A stretch of DNA of 64,000 nt, taken from contig NZ_JAKWJR010000011.1 of NCBI RefSeq assembly GCF_022761125.1, positions 1 to 64,000 on the forward strand, in the 5' to 3' direction. Positions within the stretch are counted from its first letter, which is position 1. Each line of letters starts with the position of its first letter. Below are positions 1 through 7,435 of the stretch, one piece after another. This DNA comes from Nocardioides sp. SR21 (GTDB taxonomy: Bacteria; Actinomycetota; Actinomycetes; Propionibacteriales; Nocardioidaceae). The position numbers and the translations under genes are program-made. The notes below the pieces were generated by a model. That model was not told the origin of the DNA. It saw nothing but the letters and a program-made list of their open reading frames with translations, and did no database searches.

Positions 1-64
1 CCACCCGGGGGTTCTCTTTCACGTCAATGACCAGGACCGCTACCAACGTCCCGGCCGGGTACAG

Positions 65-856
65 CTAGCAGCCGTGGTTGACCTGGGCGCAGGTGTGCGG
101 GCCCCAGTCGAGCGCGTAGTGCTCCTGCACGCCTGAGTACGACACCGTCACCTCGATCGGCGGCTGCTTCATCTCGTTCCCGGCGGTCTCATAGGTGTGC
201 ACCACGCGCCACCACGTGTGCCCGCCACCCTCGGTGGTCTCCGCCCGGACGGTCTGGCCGTCGGGGAAGGTGTACGCGACGTCGAACGCCATGGCTCCGT
301 CGGGGACCACCCCGCCGGCGACCCGCGTCACCTCGCCCGAGGCGGTGTAGACCGAGCTGACGGCGTACGTGTCGACCTGCTCGGCCGGCTCCAGGGACCG
401 CGGGCCCTGCACGGTGGTGCGGTCCCGCTGGTCGCACAGCGCGAACCGGTCGCCCTTGACCCAGAAGCTCGTGTGCTCGTCGAACGACGCCGCCAGCTCG
501 GCACCCGGGAGCGGGTGGCGCAGCTCCTGTGCACACGGCCCGTGCCCGGCCCAGTGGTCACCGGGGTCGTCCGGGTCCTCCGGGCCCGTCGCCGTCGGCT
601 CCGGCTCCGGTGTCGGCTCCGGAGTCGGCGCGCTGGTCGGGGCGACCGCCGGACCTCCGGACTCCTCGCCCGGCCCCAGCTGCACCGCCCAGGCGGTGAG
701 CGCGGCGACGAGCACGACCGCCGCCGCCACGCCGGCCGGCACCAGCCAGCGGCGCGACCGTGACGGCGCCTGCGCCGTCTCGAGCAGCTCGGCCCGCATG
801 CGGGCCCGGGACTGGTCGGGCAGCGGCTCGTCGGGCGGCGGGTTCAGGTCACTCAT
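65..856 (-). CDS. membrane-anchored extracytoplasmic protein, partner of the adjacent ECF sigma factor
   Basis: A 263-residue protein with a short cytoplasmic N-terminus (about residues 1-36), one membrane helix (about 37-58), a Pro/Thr/Glu-rich linker (about 65-100) and an external domain of about 160 residues with four cysteines that I cannot assign to a family. Its start overlaps the end of the sigma-factor gene by 8 bases, so the two are probably co-translated. That arrangement and the single-helix topology suggest an anti-sigma or sensing role. The cytoplasmic part is short and has no HxxxCxxC zinc anti-sigma motif, so the role is inferred from context only. The gene itself is well supported. 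Confidence 0.7.
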   Translation of the reverse strand: MSDLNPPPDEPLPDQSRARMRAELLETAQAPSRSRRWLVPAGVAAAVVLVAALTAWAVQLGPGEESGGPAVAPTSAPTPEPTPEPEPTATGPEDPDDPGDHWAGHGPCAQELRHPLPGAELAASFDEHTSFWVKGDRFALCDQRDRTTVQGPRSLEPAEQVDTYAVSSVYTASGEVTRVAGGVVPDGAMAFDVAYTFPDGQTVRAETTEGGGHTWWRVVHTYETAGNEMKQPPIEVTVSYSGVQEHYALDWGPHTCAQVNHGC

Positions 857-1406
857 CTCGGTCCCCTTCAGAGGTCAGTCCGGCGAGCCGGGCGCGGGCG
901 CGGGAGAGCCGGGACCGCACGGTCCCGACGGGTACGTCGAGCGCGGCGGCCGCCTGCTCGTAGGTCAGGCCGGACCACGCGACGAGACCGAGCACCTCGC
1001 GCTCGCGTGTCGGGAGGGCGTCGATCGCGCTCAGCACGGCCTGCATCCGCGCGGTCGATCCGAGGCGGTCGGTCACGCGCTCGGCGTGGTCCGGCTCGGT
1101 GACCGGTCGCGGCAGCGCCGAGATCGCCCGCTGCCGGCGACGCCGGGACCTGGTCAGGTTGCGGCAGACGTTCGTCGCGACGCCGTACAGCCACGGCAGC
1201 GCGCTGCCGTCGTGGAGCTGCACCCGACGCCGGTGCCGCCAGACCTCCAGGAAGACCGTCGACGTCGCATCCTCCGCCTCGGCCCAGTCACCGGTGGCGC
1301 GGAAGCAGTGGTTGTAGATCCGGTCGCCGTAGTGGTCGAACAACGCGGCCAGGGCGTCAGGGTCGCCGTCGTGCAGCCGCTCCACGAGATCGCGCTCGAC
1401 GGCCAC
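849..1406 (-). CDS. ECF-family RNA polymerase sigma factor (sigma-70 region 2 and region 4)
   Basis: A protein of about 185 residues with region 2 at the N-terminus (DPDALAALFDHYGDRIYNHC, then an acidic stretch and FLEVWRHR) and a C-terminal region 4 helix-turn-helix (LPTREREVLGLVAWSGLTYE followed by VPVGTVRSRLSRARARL). It would redirect RNA polymerase to a small regulon. I chose the GTG start because AAGGAGGAG lies just upstream of it. An ATG 18 bases further out (1424) lacks such a site, and the frame is open still further. It overlaps the downstream membrane-protein gene by 8 bases. The trigger and targets are not visible from the sequence. Confidence 0.88.
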   Translation of the reverse strand: MAVERDLVERLHDGDPDALAALFDHYGDRIYNHCFRATGDWAEAEDATSTVFLEVWRHRRRVQLHDGSALPWLYGVATNVCRNLTRSRRRRQRAISALPRPVTEPDHAERVTDRLGSTARMQAVLSAIDALPTREREVLGLVAWSGLTYEQAAAALDVPVGTVRSRLSRARARLAGLTSEGDRDE

Positions 1407-1427
1407 CGCTCCTCCTTGCTGCATACC

Positions 1428-1439
1428 CGGACATGTCCG
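1428..1439. promoter_or_regulatory. 12-bp perfect palindrome upstream of the sigma-factor gene
   Basis: CGGACATGTCCG is a perfect inverted repeat 22 bases upstream of the chosen sigma-factor start. It could be an operator. No second copy was found nearby, so the role is speculative. Confidence 0.3.
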
Positions 1440-1561
1440 CAGCCCGGGAGGGGTTCCCACGCATCGTTCCCCGCGAGGCGTGCGCTCACCCGACCTGGGG
1501 GATGCGGACCCGCACGGGCGAGCGTTGACTTGAAGGTCCCCTCGCTCGGAAGGAGCACCTC

Positions 1562-2605
1562 GTGCGCGCCGTCGTCTTCGAACAGTTCCAGACCTTCCCC
1601 TCGCTCACGGAGATCGACCGGCCCGCCCCAGGCCCCGGCGAGGTCCTGCTGAAGATCGCGGGCGCGGGCGCCTGCCACTCCGACGTCGCGGTCTACCGCG
1701 AGTTCACCGCCGACGGGCCGGCCTCGATCCCGCCGCCCTTCGTGCTCGGCCACGAGAACTCCGGCTGGCTCGAGGAGGTGGGCCCGGGCGTGAGCGGGTT
1801 CGAGAAGGGCGACGCGTACCTGGTCTACGGCCCGATCGGCTGCGGCCACTGCGCGGCGTGCTCGCGCGGCCAGGACACGTACTGCGAGAACGTCGCCTCG
1901 ATGCCCTACCTCGCGGTCGGCCTCGGCCGCGACGGCGGGATGGCGGAGTACATGACCGTGCCCGTCCGCAACCTGGTGCCGCTCGGCGACGCCGACCCGG
2001 TCGATGCCGCGCCGCTCGCGGACGCCGCACTCACCCCGTACCACGCGATCAAGCTGTCGCTCCCCCAGCTGGGCGGCGGCGGCAAGCACGCACTGGTCGT
2101 GGGCCTGGGCGGCCTCGGCCAGATCGCGGTCCAGATCCTGACCGCGCTCACCGGCGCGACCGTGATCGCGACCGACATGAAGGAGGAGGCGATGCGGCGC
2201 GCCGAGGCCAACGGCGCGGTCACGGTGCCCGGCGGGCCCGACCAGGTCGCGCGGATCCGCGAGCTGACCGGCGGGCGTGGCGTCGACGCCGCCTTCGACT
2301 TCGTCGGTGCGAGCGGGACGATCGCCGCGGCGCAGGGTGCGATGGCGCAGCGCGGCCGCCTCACGGTGGTCGGCATCGCGAACGGCAGCGCCACCTGGTC
2401 GTTCTTCACCAACCCCTACGAGTGCGAGCTGACGAACACCTACTGGGGCACCATCGAGGACCTGCACGAGGTGGTCGCGATGTACCGCGCCGGCCAGATC
2501 CGCCCCGACGTGCAGCGCTTCGGGATGGACCAGGCCCTGGATGCCTACGAGCTGCTCGAGTCCGGCGGCCTGAACGGACGCGCCGTGGTGATGCCGAACA
2601 GCTAG
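1562..2605 (+). CDS. zinc-dependent, NAD(P)-dependent alcohol dehydrogenase (MDR family)
   Basis: A 347-residue medium-chain dehydrogenase, full length for the family and resembling the Rhodococcus ADH-A type. Catalytic zinc ligands are visible at Cys38 (GACHSD) and His64 (GHEN), with an aspartate in PLADAALTPYHA as the likely third ligand. The structural zinc lobe has Cys94, Cys97, Cys100 and Cys108. The Rossmann motif GLGGLGQ follows near residue 177. It should oxidise alcohols or reduce carbonyls in the cytoplasm; the substrate is unknown. The GTG start is fixed by AGGAG six bases upstream. A TTGACT at 1525-1530 could be a -35 box. It converges on the GlxA-type regulator gene across a shared hairpin. 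Confidence 0.93.
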   Translation: MRAVVFEQFQTFPSLTEIDRPAPGPGEVLLKIAGAGACHSDVAVYREFTADGPASIPPPFVLGHENSGWLEEVGPGVSGFEKGDAYLVYGPIGCGHCAACSRGQDTYCENVASMPYLAVGLGRDGGMAEYMTVPVRNLVPLGDADPVDAAPLADAALTPYHAIKLSLPQLGGGGKHALVVGLGGLGQIAVQILTALTGATVIATDMKEEAMRRAEANGAVTVPGGPDQVARIRELTGGRGVDAAFDFVGASGTIAAAQGAMAQRGRLTVVGIANGSATWSFFTNPYECELTNTYWGTIEDLHEVVAMYRAGQIRPDVQRFGMDQALDAYELLESGGLNGRAVVMPNS

Positions 2606-2634
2606 TGGCCTGAGTCGTCTGGATTCAGGCCACT
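2604..2634. terminator. bidirectional hairpin between convergent genes
   Basis: Perfect 10-bp arms (AGTGGCCTGA and TCAGGCCACT) around an 11-base loop overlap the last bases of the alcohol dehydrogenase gene and reach the stop codon of the opposing regulator gene. There is no clear T-run, as is common in high-GC actinobacteria. Confidence 0.6.
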
Positions 2635-3578
2635 TAGCCCGCGAAGCGGCGGCGGTACTGCTGCGGGCTCAGCCCGCGCACCCGGCCGAAGTGGTGGCGC
2701 AGGGTGGCGGCGTTGCCGAAGCCGACCTCGTCGGCGATCCAGTCGATCGAGTGGTCGGTGCGCTCGAGGAGCTCCTCGGCGGCCTGCACCCGCTGCTTGG
2801 TCACCCACGAGTGCGGCGTCGTCCCCGTCTCGGCGCGGAACCGCCGGGCGAACGTGCGCGCGGACATGTGGCTGCGCCGCGCGAGCGTCTCGACGCCGAG
2901 GTCGTCGGCGAGGTTCTGCACGATCCACTCCAGGAGCGGCCCGAGCGTCTCGGCCTCGCAGTCGGGCACGGCGTTCGCGATGAACTGCGCCTGTCCCCCG
3001 TCGCGGTGCGGGGGTACGACGATGCGGCGTGCGGTCGCGGTCGCCACCTTGGCGCCGAACTGCTCGCGCATCAGGTGCAGTGAGGCGTCGATGCCGGCGG
3101 CCGAGCCCGCGCCGGTGAGCACGCTGCCGTCGCGGCAGTAGAGGACGTCGGGACACACCTTGGCCTCGGGGTACATCTGCGACAACAGGTCGGTGTAGCG
3201 CCAGTGCGTCGTGCACTCGCGACCGTCGAGCAGGCCGGCGGCACCGAGCTCGAAGACGCCGGAGCAGTGCGCGTAGATGATCGCGCCGCGCTCGTACGCC
3301 GCCGCCACGACCTCCAGGACGGCCGGGTCGTGGTCGAGGAAGCCGTGCTTGGGGCTCAGGCAGACCAGGTCCGCGTCGAGTGTGGCCTCCAGCCCGCGGT
3401 CGACGAACAGGTCGTAGTCGGAGCGGCCCTTCACACGGCCCGGGCGCGGGGTGCACACCTGGAAGTCGAAGACCGGCGTGCCGTCCTCGGGGTGCTCCGG
3501 CTCGCCCCACACCTCGACGAGCGAGCCCAACCCGAACGGCTCGGCGCCGTCCTGCACGATCACGGCCACCTTCTGCAT
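2634..3578 (-). CDS. GlxA-family transcriptional regulator (DJ-1/PfpI domain plus AraC helix-turn-helix)
   Basis: A 314-residue regulator. Residues 1 to about 185 form a DJ-1/PfpI-like fold, with the GlxA-type segment AHCSGVFELGAAGLLDG followed by THWRYTD. The C-terminal AraC domain (about 215-310) contains LARRSHMSARTFARRFRAET and the second helix region DEVGFGNAATLRHHF. I chose the internal ATG beginning MQKVAVIVQDG because the residues upstream of it in the open frame look non-coding. Members of this family often sense small metabolites and act near their own gene. A palindrome lies in the gap to the divergent small gene, so autoregulation is likely. The ligand is unknown. Confidence 0.88.
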   Translation of the reverse strand: MQKVAVIVQDGAEPFGLGSLVEVWGEPEHPEDGTPVFDFQVCTPRPGRVKGRSDYDLFVDRGLEATLDADLVCLSPKHGFLDHDPAVLEVVAAAYERGAIIYAHCSGVFELGAAGLLDGRECTTHWRYTDLLSQMYPEAKVCPDVLYCRDGSVLTGAGSAAGIDASLHLMREQFGAKVATATARRIVVPPHRDGGQAQFIANAVPDCEAETLGPLLEWIVQNLADDLGVETLARRSHMSARTFARRFRAETGTTPHSWVTKQRVQAAEELLERTDHSIDWIADEVGFGNAATLRHHFGRVRGLSPQQYRRRFAG

Positions 3579-3594
3579 GAAGACAGCGTGCCTC

Positions 3595-3647
3595 ACATGT
3601 GGCAGGAAATCAACGAACCCTGACTTTTCTGCCACTCGTGGCAGGAT
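3595..3647. promoter_or_regulatory. palindrome plus direct-repeat half-sites between divergent genes
   Basis: CTGCCACTCGTGGCAG (3629-3644) has 7-bp arms around a 2-base centre. GTGGCAGGA occurs at 3599-3607 and again at 3639-3647, exactly 40 bp apart, about four helical turns. It sits between the GlxA-type regulator start and the small membrane-protein gene, which is the position expected for an autoregulatory operator. Confidence 0.5.
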
Positions 3648-3671
3648 CACAACAGGCGCAGGATTACTGCC

Positions 3672-3818
3672 ATGACCTTCCTGATGATCCTCCTCGTGAT
3701 CGCAGCCGCCATGGCCGTTGCGACGATCCGCTCCATCGCCCACGACGGCCGCGGCCCCCAGCGTCCGCCCACGTCCCACTGGGACGACACCCGCTTCCGC
3801 GCCCCGCTCGCCGGCTGA
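3672..3818 (+). CDS. 48-residue small membrane protein
   Basis: An ATG-to-TGA frame encoding MTFLMILLVIAAAMAVATIR and then a polar tail containing HDGRGPQRPP and DDTRFRAPLAG. The first 18 residues form one hydrophobic helix, and the rest is basic and proline-rich. It is divergent from the GlxA-type regulator gene and shares its operator region, so it may be a regulatory target. It converges on the sulfatase gene 21 bases further on. The Shine-Dalgarno sequence is weak (GCAGGA). No family recognised. Confidence 0.55.
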   Translation: MTFLMILLVIAAAMAVATIRSIAHDGRGPQRPPTSHWDDTRFRAPLAG

Positions 3819-3839
3819 CCGAACGACCTGACCGCACCG

Positions 3840-5471
3840 TCAGCGCAGCGGCAACGGCGCCAGCGTCGTCCGCTCGATCCGCTCCAGCTTCGACCGCAAC
3901 CGCTTGAACTGGGCCCGCTGCGCGTTCGTCATCTTCGCCGGGTCGTGGGCCAGGTTGTGCCGCTCGAGCGGGTCCCGCTTGAGGTCGTACATCTCCCACT
4001 CGGTGGGCTCGACGTCGTTCGGGTCGAAGTACTTCGCGAGCTTCCAGCGCTTCTCGCGCAGCGAGCGGATGTGGTTCGGCTGCCGCACGTAGGGCCCGGA
4101 CTTCTGGCCGGCCTGGTAGTCGTCGTACGTGAACACCACGCGGTCCTGGGTCTCACCGGACGCCGTGCCCAGGACGTGCCCGGAGTAGTCGATGCCCCGC
4201 CACTGCCTGCTGCGTGCCTCGTCCGGCGCCTCCACCAGGGAGGCCAGCGTCGGCAGGATGTCGACGTGCGAGACCAGCTGCCGCGAGGTCCGCGCCTTCG
4301 GGAACAGCTCCGGGTTCGAGTAGACGAGCGGGACCTTCATGGTCTCCTCGTAGAAGTTGAAGTTCTTCTGCTGCATCTGGTGGGCCAGGCCCTGCTCGCC
4401 GTGGTCGGACGTGCGCATCACGAGGGTGTCCGCCAGCTGGCCGTTGGTCTCCAGCAGGTCGAGGATCTCGACCAGGTAGCCGTCGACGAGCTTCATCAGG
4501 TTGCCGTAGAAGTTCAGGTAGTTCTGCTTCTCCTCGATCGTCCGCGGCCGCCCGAAGGCGTTGAGCAGCCGGACGTAGCTCTTCTGGGCCGACGGCTTCG
4601 TGGAGAGGTCCTCGTCGTGGGTGACCGGGATGCCGATGTCGCCGTCGTACCAGGATGGGTCGCCGTACCCGGCCTGCTCCCACTTCGGCGGGTCCATGTT
4701 CGGCGGGCCCGGGTAGAACAGCACGTCGTGCGGGTTGATCAGCGACACGATGAGGCACCACGGCTGCTCGGCGCCGGCCCGCGCGTTGAGGAACGCGTGG
4801 ACACCCTCCTTGCCCTCCTCGTTCGGTCCGTCCTCCGAGAGGTAGCGCCAGTCGTTGTCCGCGACCCCGCCGCCGCCCTCGACGATGTCCTGGTTGCCGC
4901 CGGCGTCCGGCGGGTTCCACCGCGAGAACCCGAAGCGCTCGAGGTCGGCCTGCGTCCAGTTGCCCGCGTAGCTGCCGTCCTCGCGCTCGACCACCCCGTC
5001 CAGCGGCTTGGTCAGGTGGAACTTGCCCTTGAAGACGACCTCGTAGCCGGCCGCTGACATCACCGACGCGATGTTGGTGAGGTCCGGCGACAGCTCGGTC
5101 TGCGGGTAGAACTCGGCCGGCATGTCGAGCTCGAGGGTGTTCTTGACGCCGTGCTGCGCCGGGTAGAGCCCGGTGAACAGCGTCGCCCGCGACGGCGAGC
5201 ACATGCACGCGTTGCAGAAGGCGTTCTCGAACGAGACGCCGTTGGCCTTCAGCCGGGTCAGCCCGGGCAGGTTCTCCTGCTCCCAGCCGGCCGGGAAGTG
5301 CTGGATGTTGCGCTCCTGGTCGGTGATGAAGATCAGGATGTTCTTGCCGGCCGCGGCCGACTCGGCCGCGCGTGCGGGATCGGCGTACGCCGACGCCTCG
5401 GCGGCGGTGAGGGCGATGGCCGGCGGCGCCGCGGCGGCCGACTGGAGCAGGCTCCGACGGGTGATCGACAT
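3840..5471 (-). CDS. exported sulfatase (alkaline-phosphatase superfamily)
   Basis: A 543-residue sulfatase with a Tat-type leader (TRRSLLQSAAAAPP). The formylglycine motif is Cys91-Ser-Pro-Ser-Arg95 followed by ATLFTGLYPAQHG. Further metal and active-site elements are visible at TDQER (50-54), KGKFH, INPHDV and TSDHGE. It should hydrolyse sulfate esters outside the membrane after the cysteine is converted by a formylglycine-generating enzyme, which is not encoded in the window. The substrate is unknown. The ATG has no Shine-Dalgarno sequence, and a TAATCT hexamer lies six bases upstream, suggesting a leaderless message. A strong hairpin separates it from rpsA, so it is probably transcribed on its own. 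Confidence 0.9.
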   Translation of the reverse strand: MSITRRSLLQSAAAAPPAIALTAAEASAYADPARAAESAAAGKNILIFITDQERNIQHFPAGWEQENLPGLTRLKANGVSFENAFCNACMCSPSRATLFTGLYPAQHGVKNTLELDMPAEFYPQTELSPDLTNIASVMSAAGYEVVFKGKFHLTKPLDGVVEREDGSYAGNWTQADLERFGFSRWNPPDAGGNQDIVEGGGGVADNDWRYLSEDGPNEEGKEGVHAFLNARAGAEQPWCLIVSLINPHDVLFYPGPPNMDPPKWEQAGYGDPSWYDGDIGIPVTHDEDLSTKPSAQKSYVRLLNAFGRPRTIEEKQNYLNFYGNLMKLVDGYLVEILDLLETNGQLADTLVMRTSDHGEQGLAHQMQQKNFNFYEETMKVPLVYSNPELFPKARTSRQLVSHVDILPTLASLVEAPDEARSRQWRGIDYSGHVLGTASGETQDRVVFTYDDYQAGQKSGPYVRQPNHIRSLREKRWKLAKYFDPNDVEPTEWEMYDLKRDPLERHNLAHDPAKMTNAQRAQFKRLRSKLERIERTTLAPLPLR

Positions 5472-5477
5472 GGCCCG

Positions 5478-5483
5478 AGATTA
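5478..5483 (-). promoter_or_regulatory. putative -10 box (TAATCT) of a leaderless sulfatase promoter
   Basis: TAATCT on the minus strand ends six bases before the sulfatase ATG, which would place the transcription start at or next to the start codon. No Shine-Dalgarno sequence is seen. Confidence 0.45.
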
Positions 5484-5542
5484 GGGCGGCTCCGCCGGGC
5501 GCGTCTTGGTTTCGAGACAGGTCCGAACGGCTCGAAAATGCC

Positions 5543-5578
5543 CGAAGGCCCGCCCTGGTCTCCCAGGGCGGGCCTTCG
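5543..5578 (-). terminator. strong intrinsic terminator of rpsA
   Basis: Perfect 16-bp arms (CGAAGGCCCGCCCTGG and its complement) around a TCTC loop. On the minus strand the stem is followed by ATTTTCGAG, a short T-run. It lies 18 bases past the rpsA stop codon. Confidence 0.88.
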
Positions 5579-5596
5579 TGGTCTAGCGCAAGCGGA

Positions 5597-7072
5597 TCAG
5601 TTGCCGCCGCCGGTCAGCTTCTCGCGAAGAGCCTGCAGCGCCTCGTCCGAGGCGAGCGAGCCGCCCTCGGACTCGGCGGCCTCGTCGGTGCCACCGCTGG
5701 AGTACGACGTCGCCTCGCCGGCCTCGGCCTCGGCAACCTTCGCCTCGGCCTGCTGCTTGACGTGCGCCTCCCAGCGAGCGTGCGCCTTGGCGTACTGCTC
5801 CTCCCAGATGGCGCGCTGGTCGTCGAAGCCCTCGAGCCACTCGCCGGTCTCCGGGTCGAAGCCCTCGGGGTAGACGTAGTTGCCCTGCTCGTCGTACGTC
5901 GCCGCCATGCCGTACAGCGTGGGGTCGAACTCCTCGACGTCCGCCGCGGTCGCGGTCTCGTTGGCCTGCTTGAGCGACAGCGAGATCCGGCGACGCTCGA
6001 GGTCGATGTCGATGATCTTGACCATGACGTCGTCGTTGACCTGGACGACCTGCTCCGGGATCTCGACGTGGCGCTCGGCCAGCTCGGAGATGTGGACCAG
6101 GCCCTCGATGCCCTCCTCGACGCGGACGAACGCGCCGAACGGGACGAGCTTGGTGACCTTGCCCGGGACGATCTGACCGATCTGGTGGGTCCGGGCGAAG
6201 TGCTGCCACGGGTCCTCCTGGGTCGCCTTCAGCGACAGGGAGACGCGCTCGCGGTCCATGTCCACGTCGAGGACCTCGACGGTGACCTCGTCGCCGACGG
6301 CGACGACCTCGGACGGGTGGTCGATGTGCTTCCACGACAGCTCGGAGACGTGGACGAGACCGTCGACGCCGCCGAGGTCCACGAACGCACCGAAGTTGAC
6401 GATCGAGGAGACGACACCCTTGCGGATCTGGCCCTTCTGGAGCTGGGTCAGGAAGCCGTGGCGAACCTCGGACTGGGTCTGCTCGAGCCAGGCGCGGCGC
6501 GACAGGACCACGTTGTTGCGGTTCTTGTCGAGCTCGATGATCTTCGCCTCGAGCGTCTGGCCGACGTACGGCTGCAGGTCGCGGACGCGACGCATCTCGA
6601 CGAGCGAGGCGGGAAGGAAGCCACGCAGGCCGATGTCCAGGATGAGACCACCCTTGACGACCTCGATGACGGTGCCCTCGACGACGCCGTCCTCCTCCTT
6701 GACCTGCTCGATGGTGCCCCAGGCGCGCTCGTACTGGGCGCGCTTCTTGGACAGGATCAGGCGGCCTTCCTTGTCCTCCTTCTGGAGGACGAGGGCCTCG
6801 ACCTTGTCGCCCACGGAAACGACCTCGTTGGGGTCGACGTCGTGCTTGATCGACAGCTCGCGCGAGGGGATGACGCCCTCGGTCTTGTAGCCGATGTCGA
6901 GGAGAACCTCGTCGCGGTCCACCTTGACGATGGTGCCCTCGACGATGTCGCCGTCGTTGAAGTACTTGATGGTCGCGTCGATCGCGGCGAGGAAGTCCTC
7001 TTCGGAACCGATGTCGTTGATCGCAACCTGCGGCGCGTCGTAATCGGGAAGAGTGGAGATGGTGCTCGTCAT
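5597..7072 (-). CDS. rpsA: 30S ribosomal protein S1
   Basis: A 491-residue S1 protein of the four-domain actinobacterial type. S1 RNA-binding domains lie at about 39-108, 126-194, 211-280 and 297-366, the last two with the classic GAFVDLGGVDGLVHVSELSW and GAFVRVEEGIEGLVHISELA blocks. The C-terminal 120 residues are acidic and probably disordered. It binds mRNA on the small subunit and helps translation start. I chose ATG 7072 (MTSTISTLPDYDAPQ) because the open frame further upstream has no S1 character. The gene has its own terminator, and its flanking genes (sulfatase, secreted repeat protein) are not the usual rpsA neighbours. Confidence 0.97.
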   Translation of the reverse strand: MTSTISTLPDYDAPQVAINDIGSEEDFLAAIDATIKYFNDGDIVEGTIVKVDRDEVLLDIGYKTEGVIPSRELSIKHDVDPNEVVSVGDKVEALVLQKEDKEGRLILSKKRAQYERAWGTIEQVKEEDGVVEGTVIEVVKGGLILDIGLRGFLPASLVEMRRVRDLQPYVGQTLEAKIIELDKNRNNVVLSRRAWLEQTQSEVRHGFLTQLQKGQIRKGVVSSIVNFGAFVDLGGVDGLVHVSELSWKHIDHPSEVVAVGDEVTVEVLDVDMDRERVSLSLKATQEDPWQHFARTHQIGQIVPGKVTKLVPFGAFVRVEEGIEGLVHISELAERHVEIPEQVVQVNDDVMVKIIDIDLERRRISLSLKQANETATAADVEEFDPTLYGMAATYDEQGNYVYPEGFDPETGEWLEGFDDQRAIWEEQYAKAHARWEAHVKQQAEAKVAEAEAGEATSYSSGGTDEAAESEGGSLASDEALQALREKLTGGGN

Positions 7073-7435
7073 AAGGGAGGTAGTTCCTTGGATGGATGGA
7101 GTCGTGCGGGCACGTCGAAAGGGCTGTTTCGTCAACTCAGGCGAGTCGTCGAGCGAGAGTCCACTCCGTCTGGGATTCAGGCAGACCTCCGGCGCAGCGT
7201 TCAGCCTACGCGGGCGCCGTGACGTACGTCCAACCGCGGGAGGCACTGCACCCACCCCGAGGGTGACATAGGGCACTCGGGTGTGGGTACGGTCGGACCG
7301 AGTGGCGTTCGCCCTCGATGGTAGGCGCCACGCCGGAGTTTTCTCGGACTCCGTCAAGTGCCTGTGCTCCGGGCGCGTTCGAGGCGAGGTTCGAGGCATG
7401 GGACTCCGGTCCGCTCCTCGGTCCTTGGAGGCCCG
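7073..7435. other. non-coding spacer between divergent rpsA and the secreted repeat-protein gene
   Basis: 363 bases with no convincing gene on either strand. It should hold the rpsA promoter and 5' leader (a candidate promoter is listed separately) and the promoter of the rightward gene. I see no riboswitch-like structure by eye. Confidence 0.6.
7203..7233 (-). promoter_or_regulatory. candidate rpsA promoter
   Basis: On the minus strand TTGGAC (7228-7233) and TAGGCT (7203-7208) are separated by 19 bases, about 130 bases upstream of the rpsA start. The spacing is at the long end, so this is a moderate call. Confidence 0.35.
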
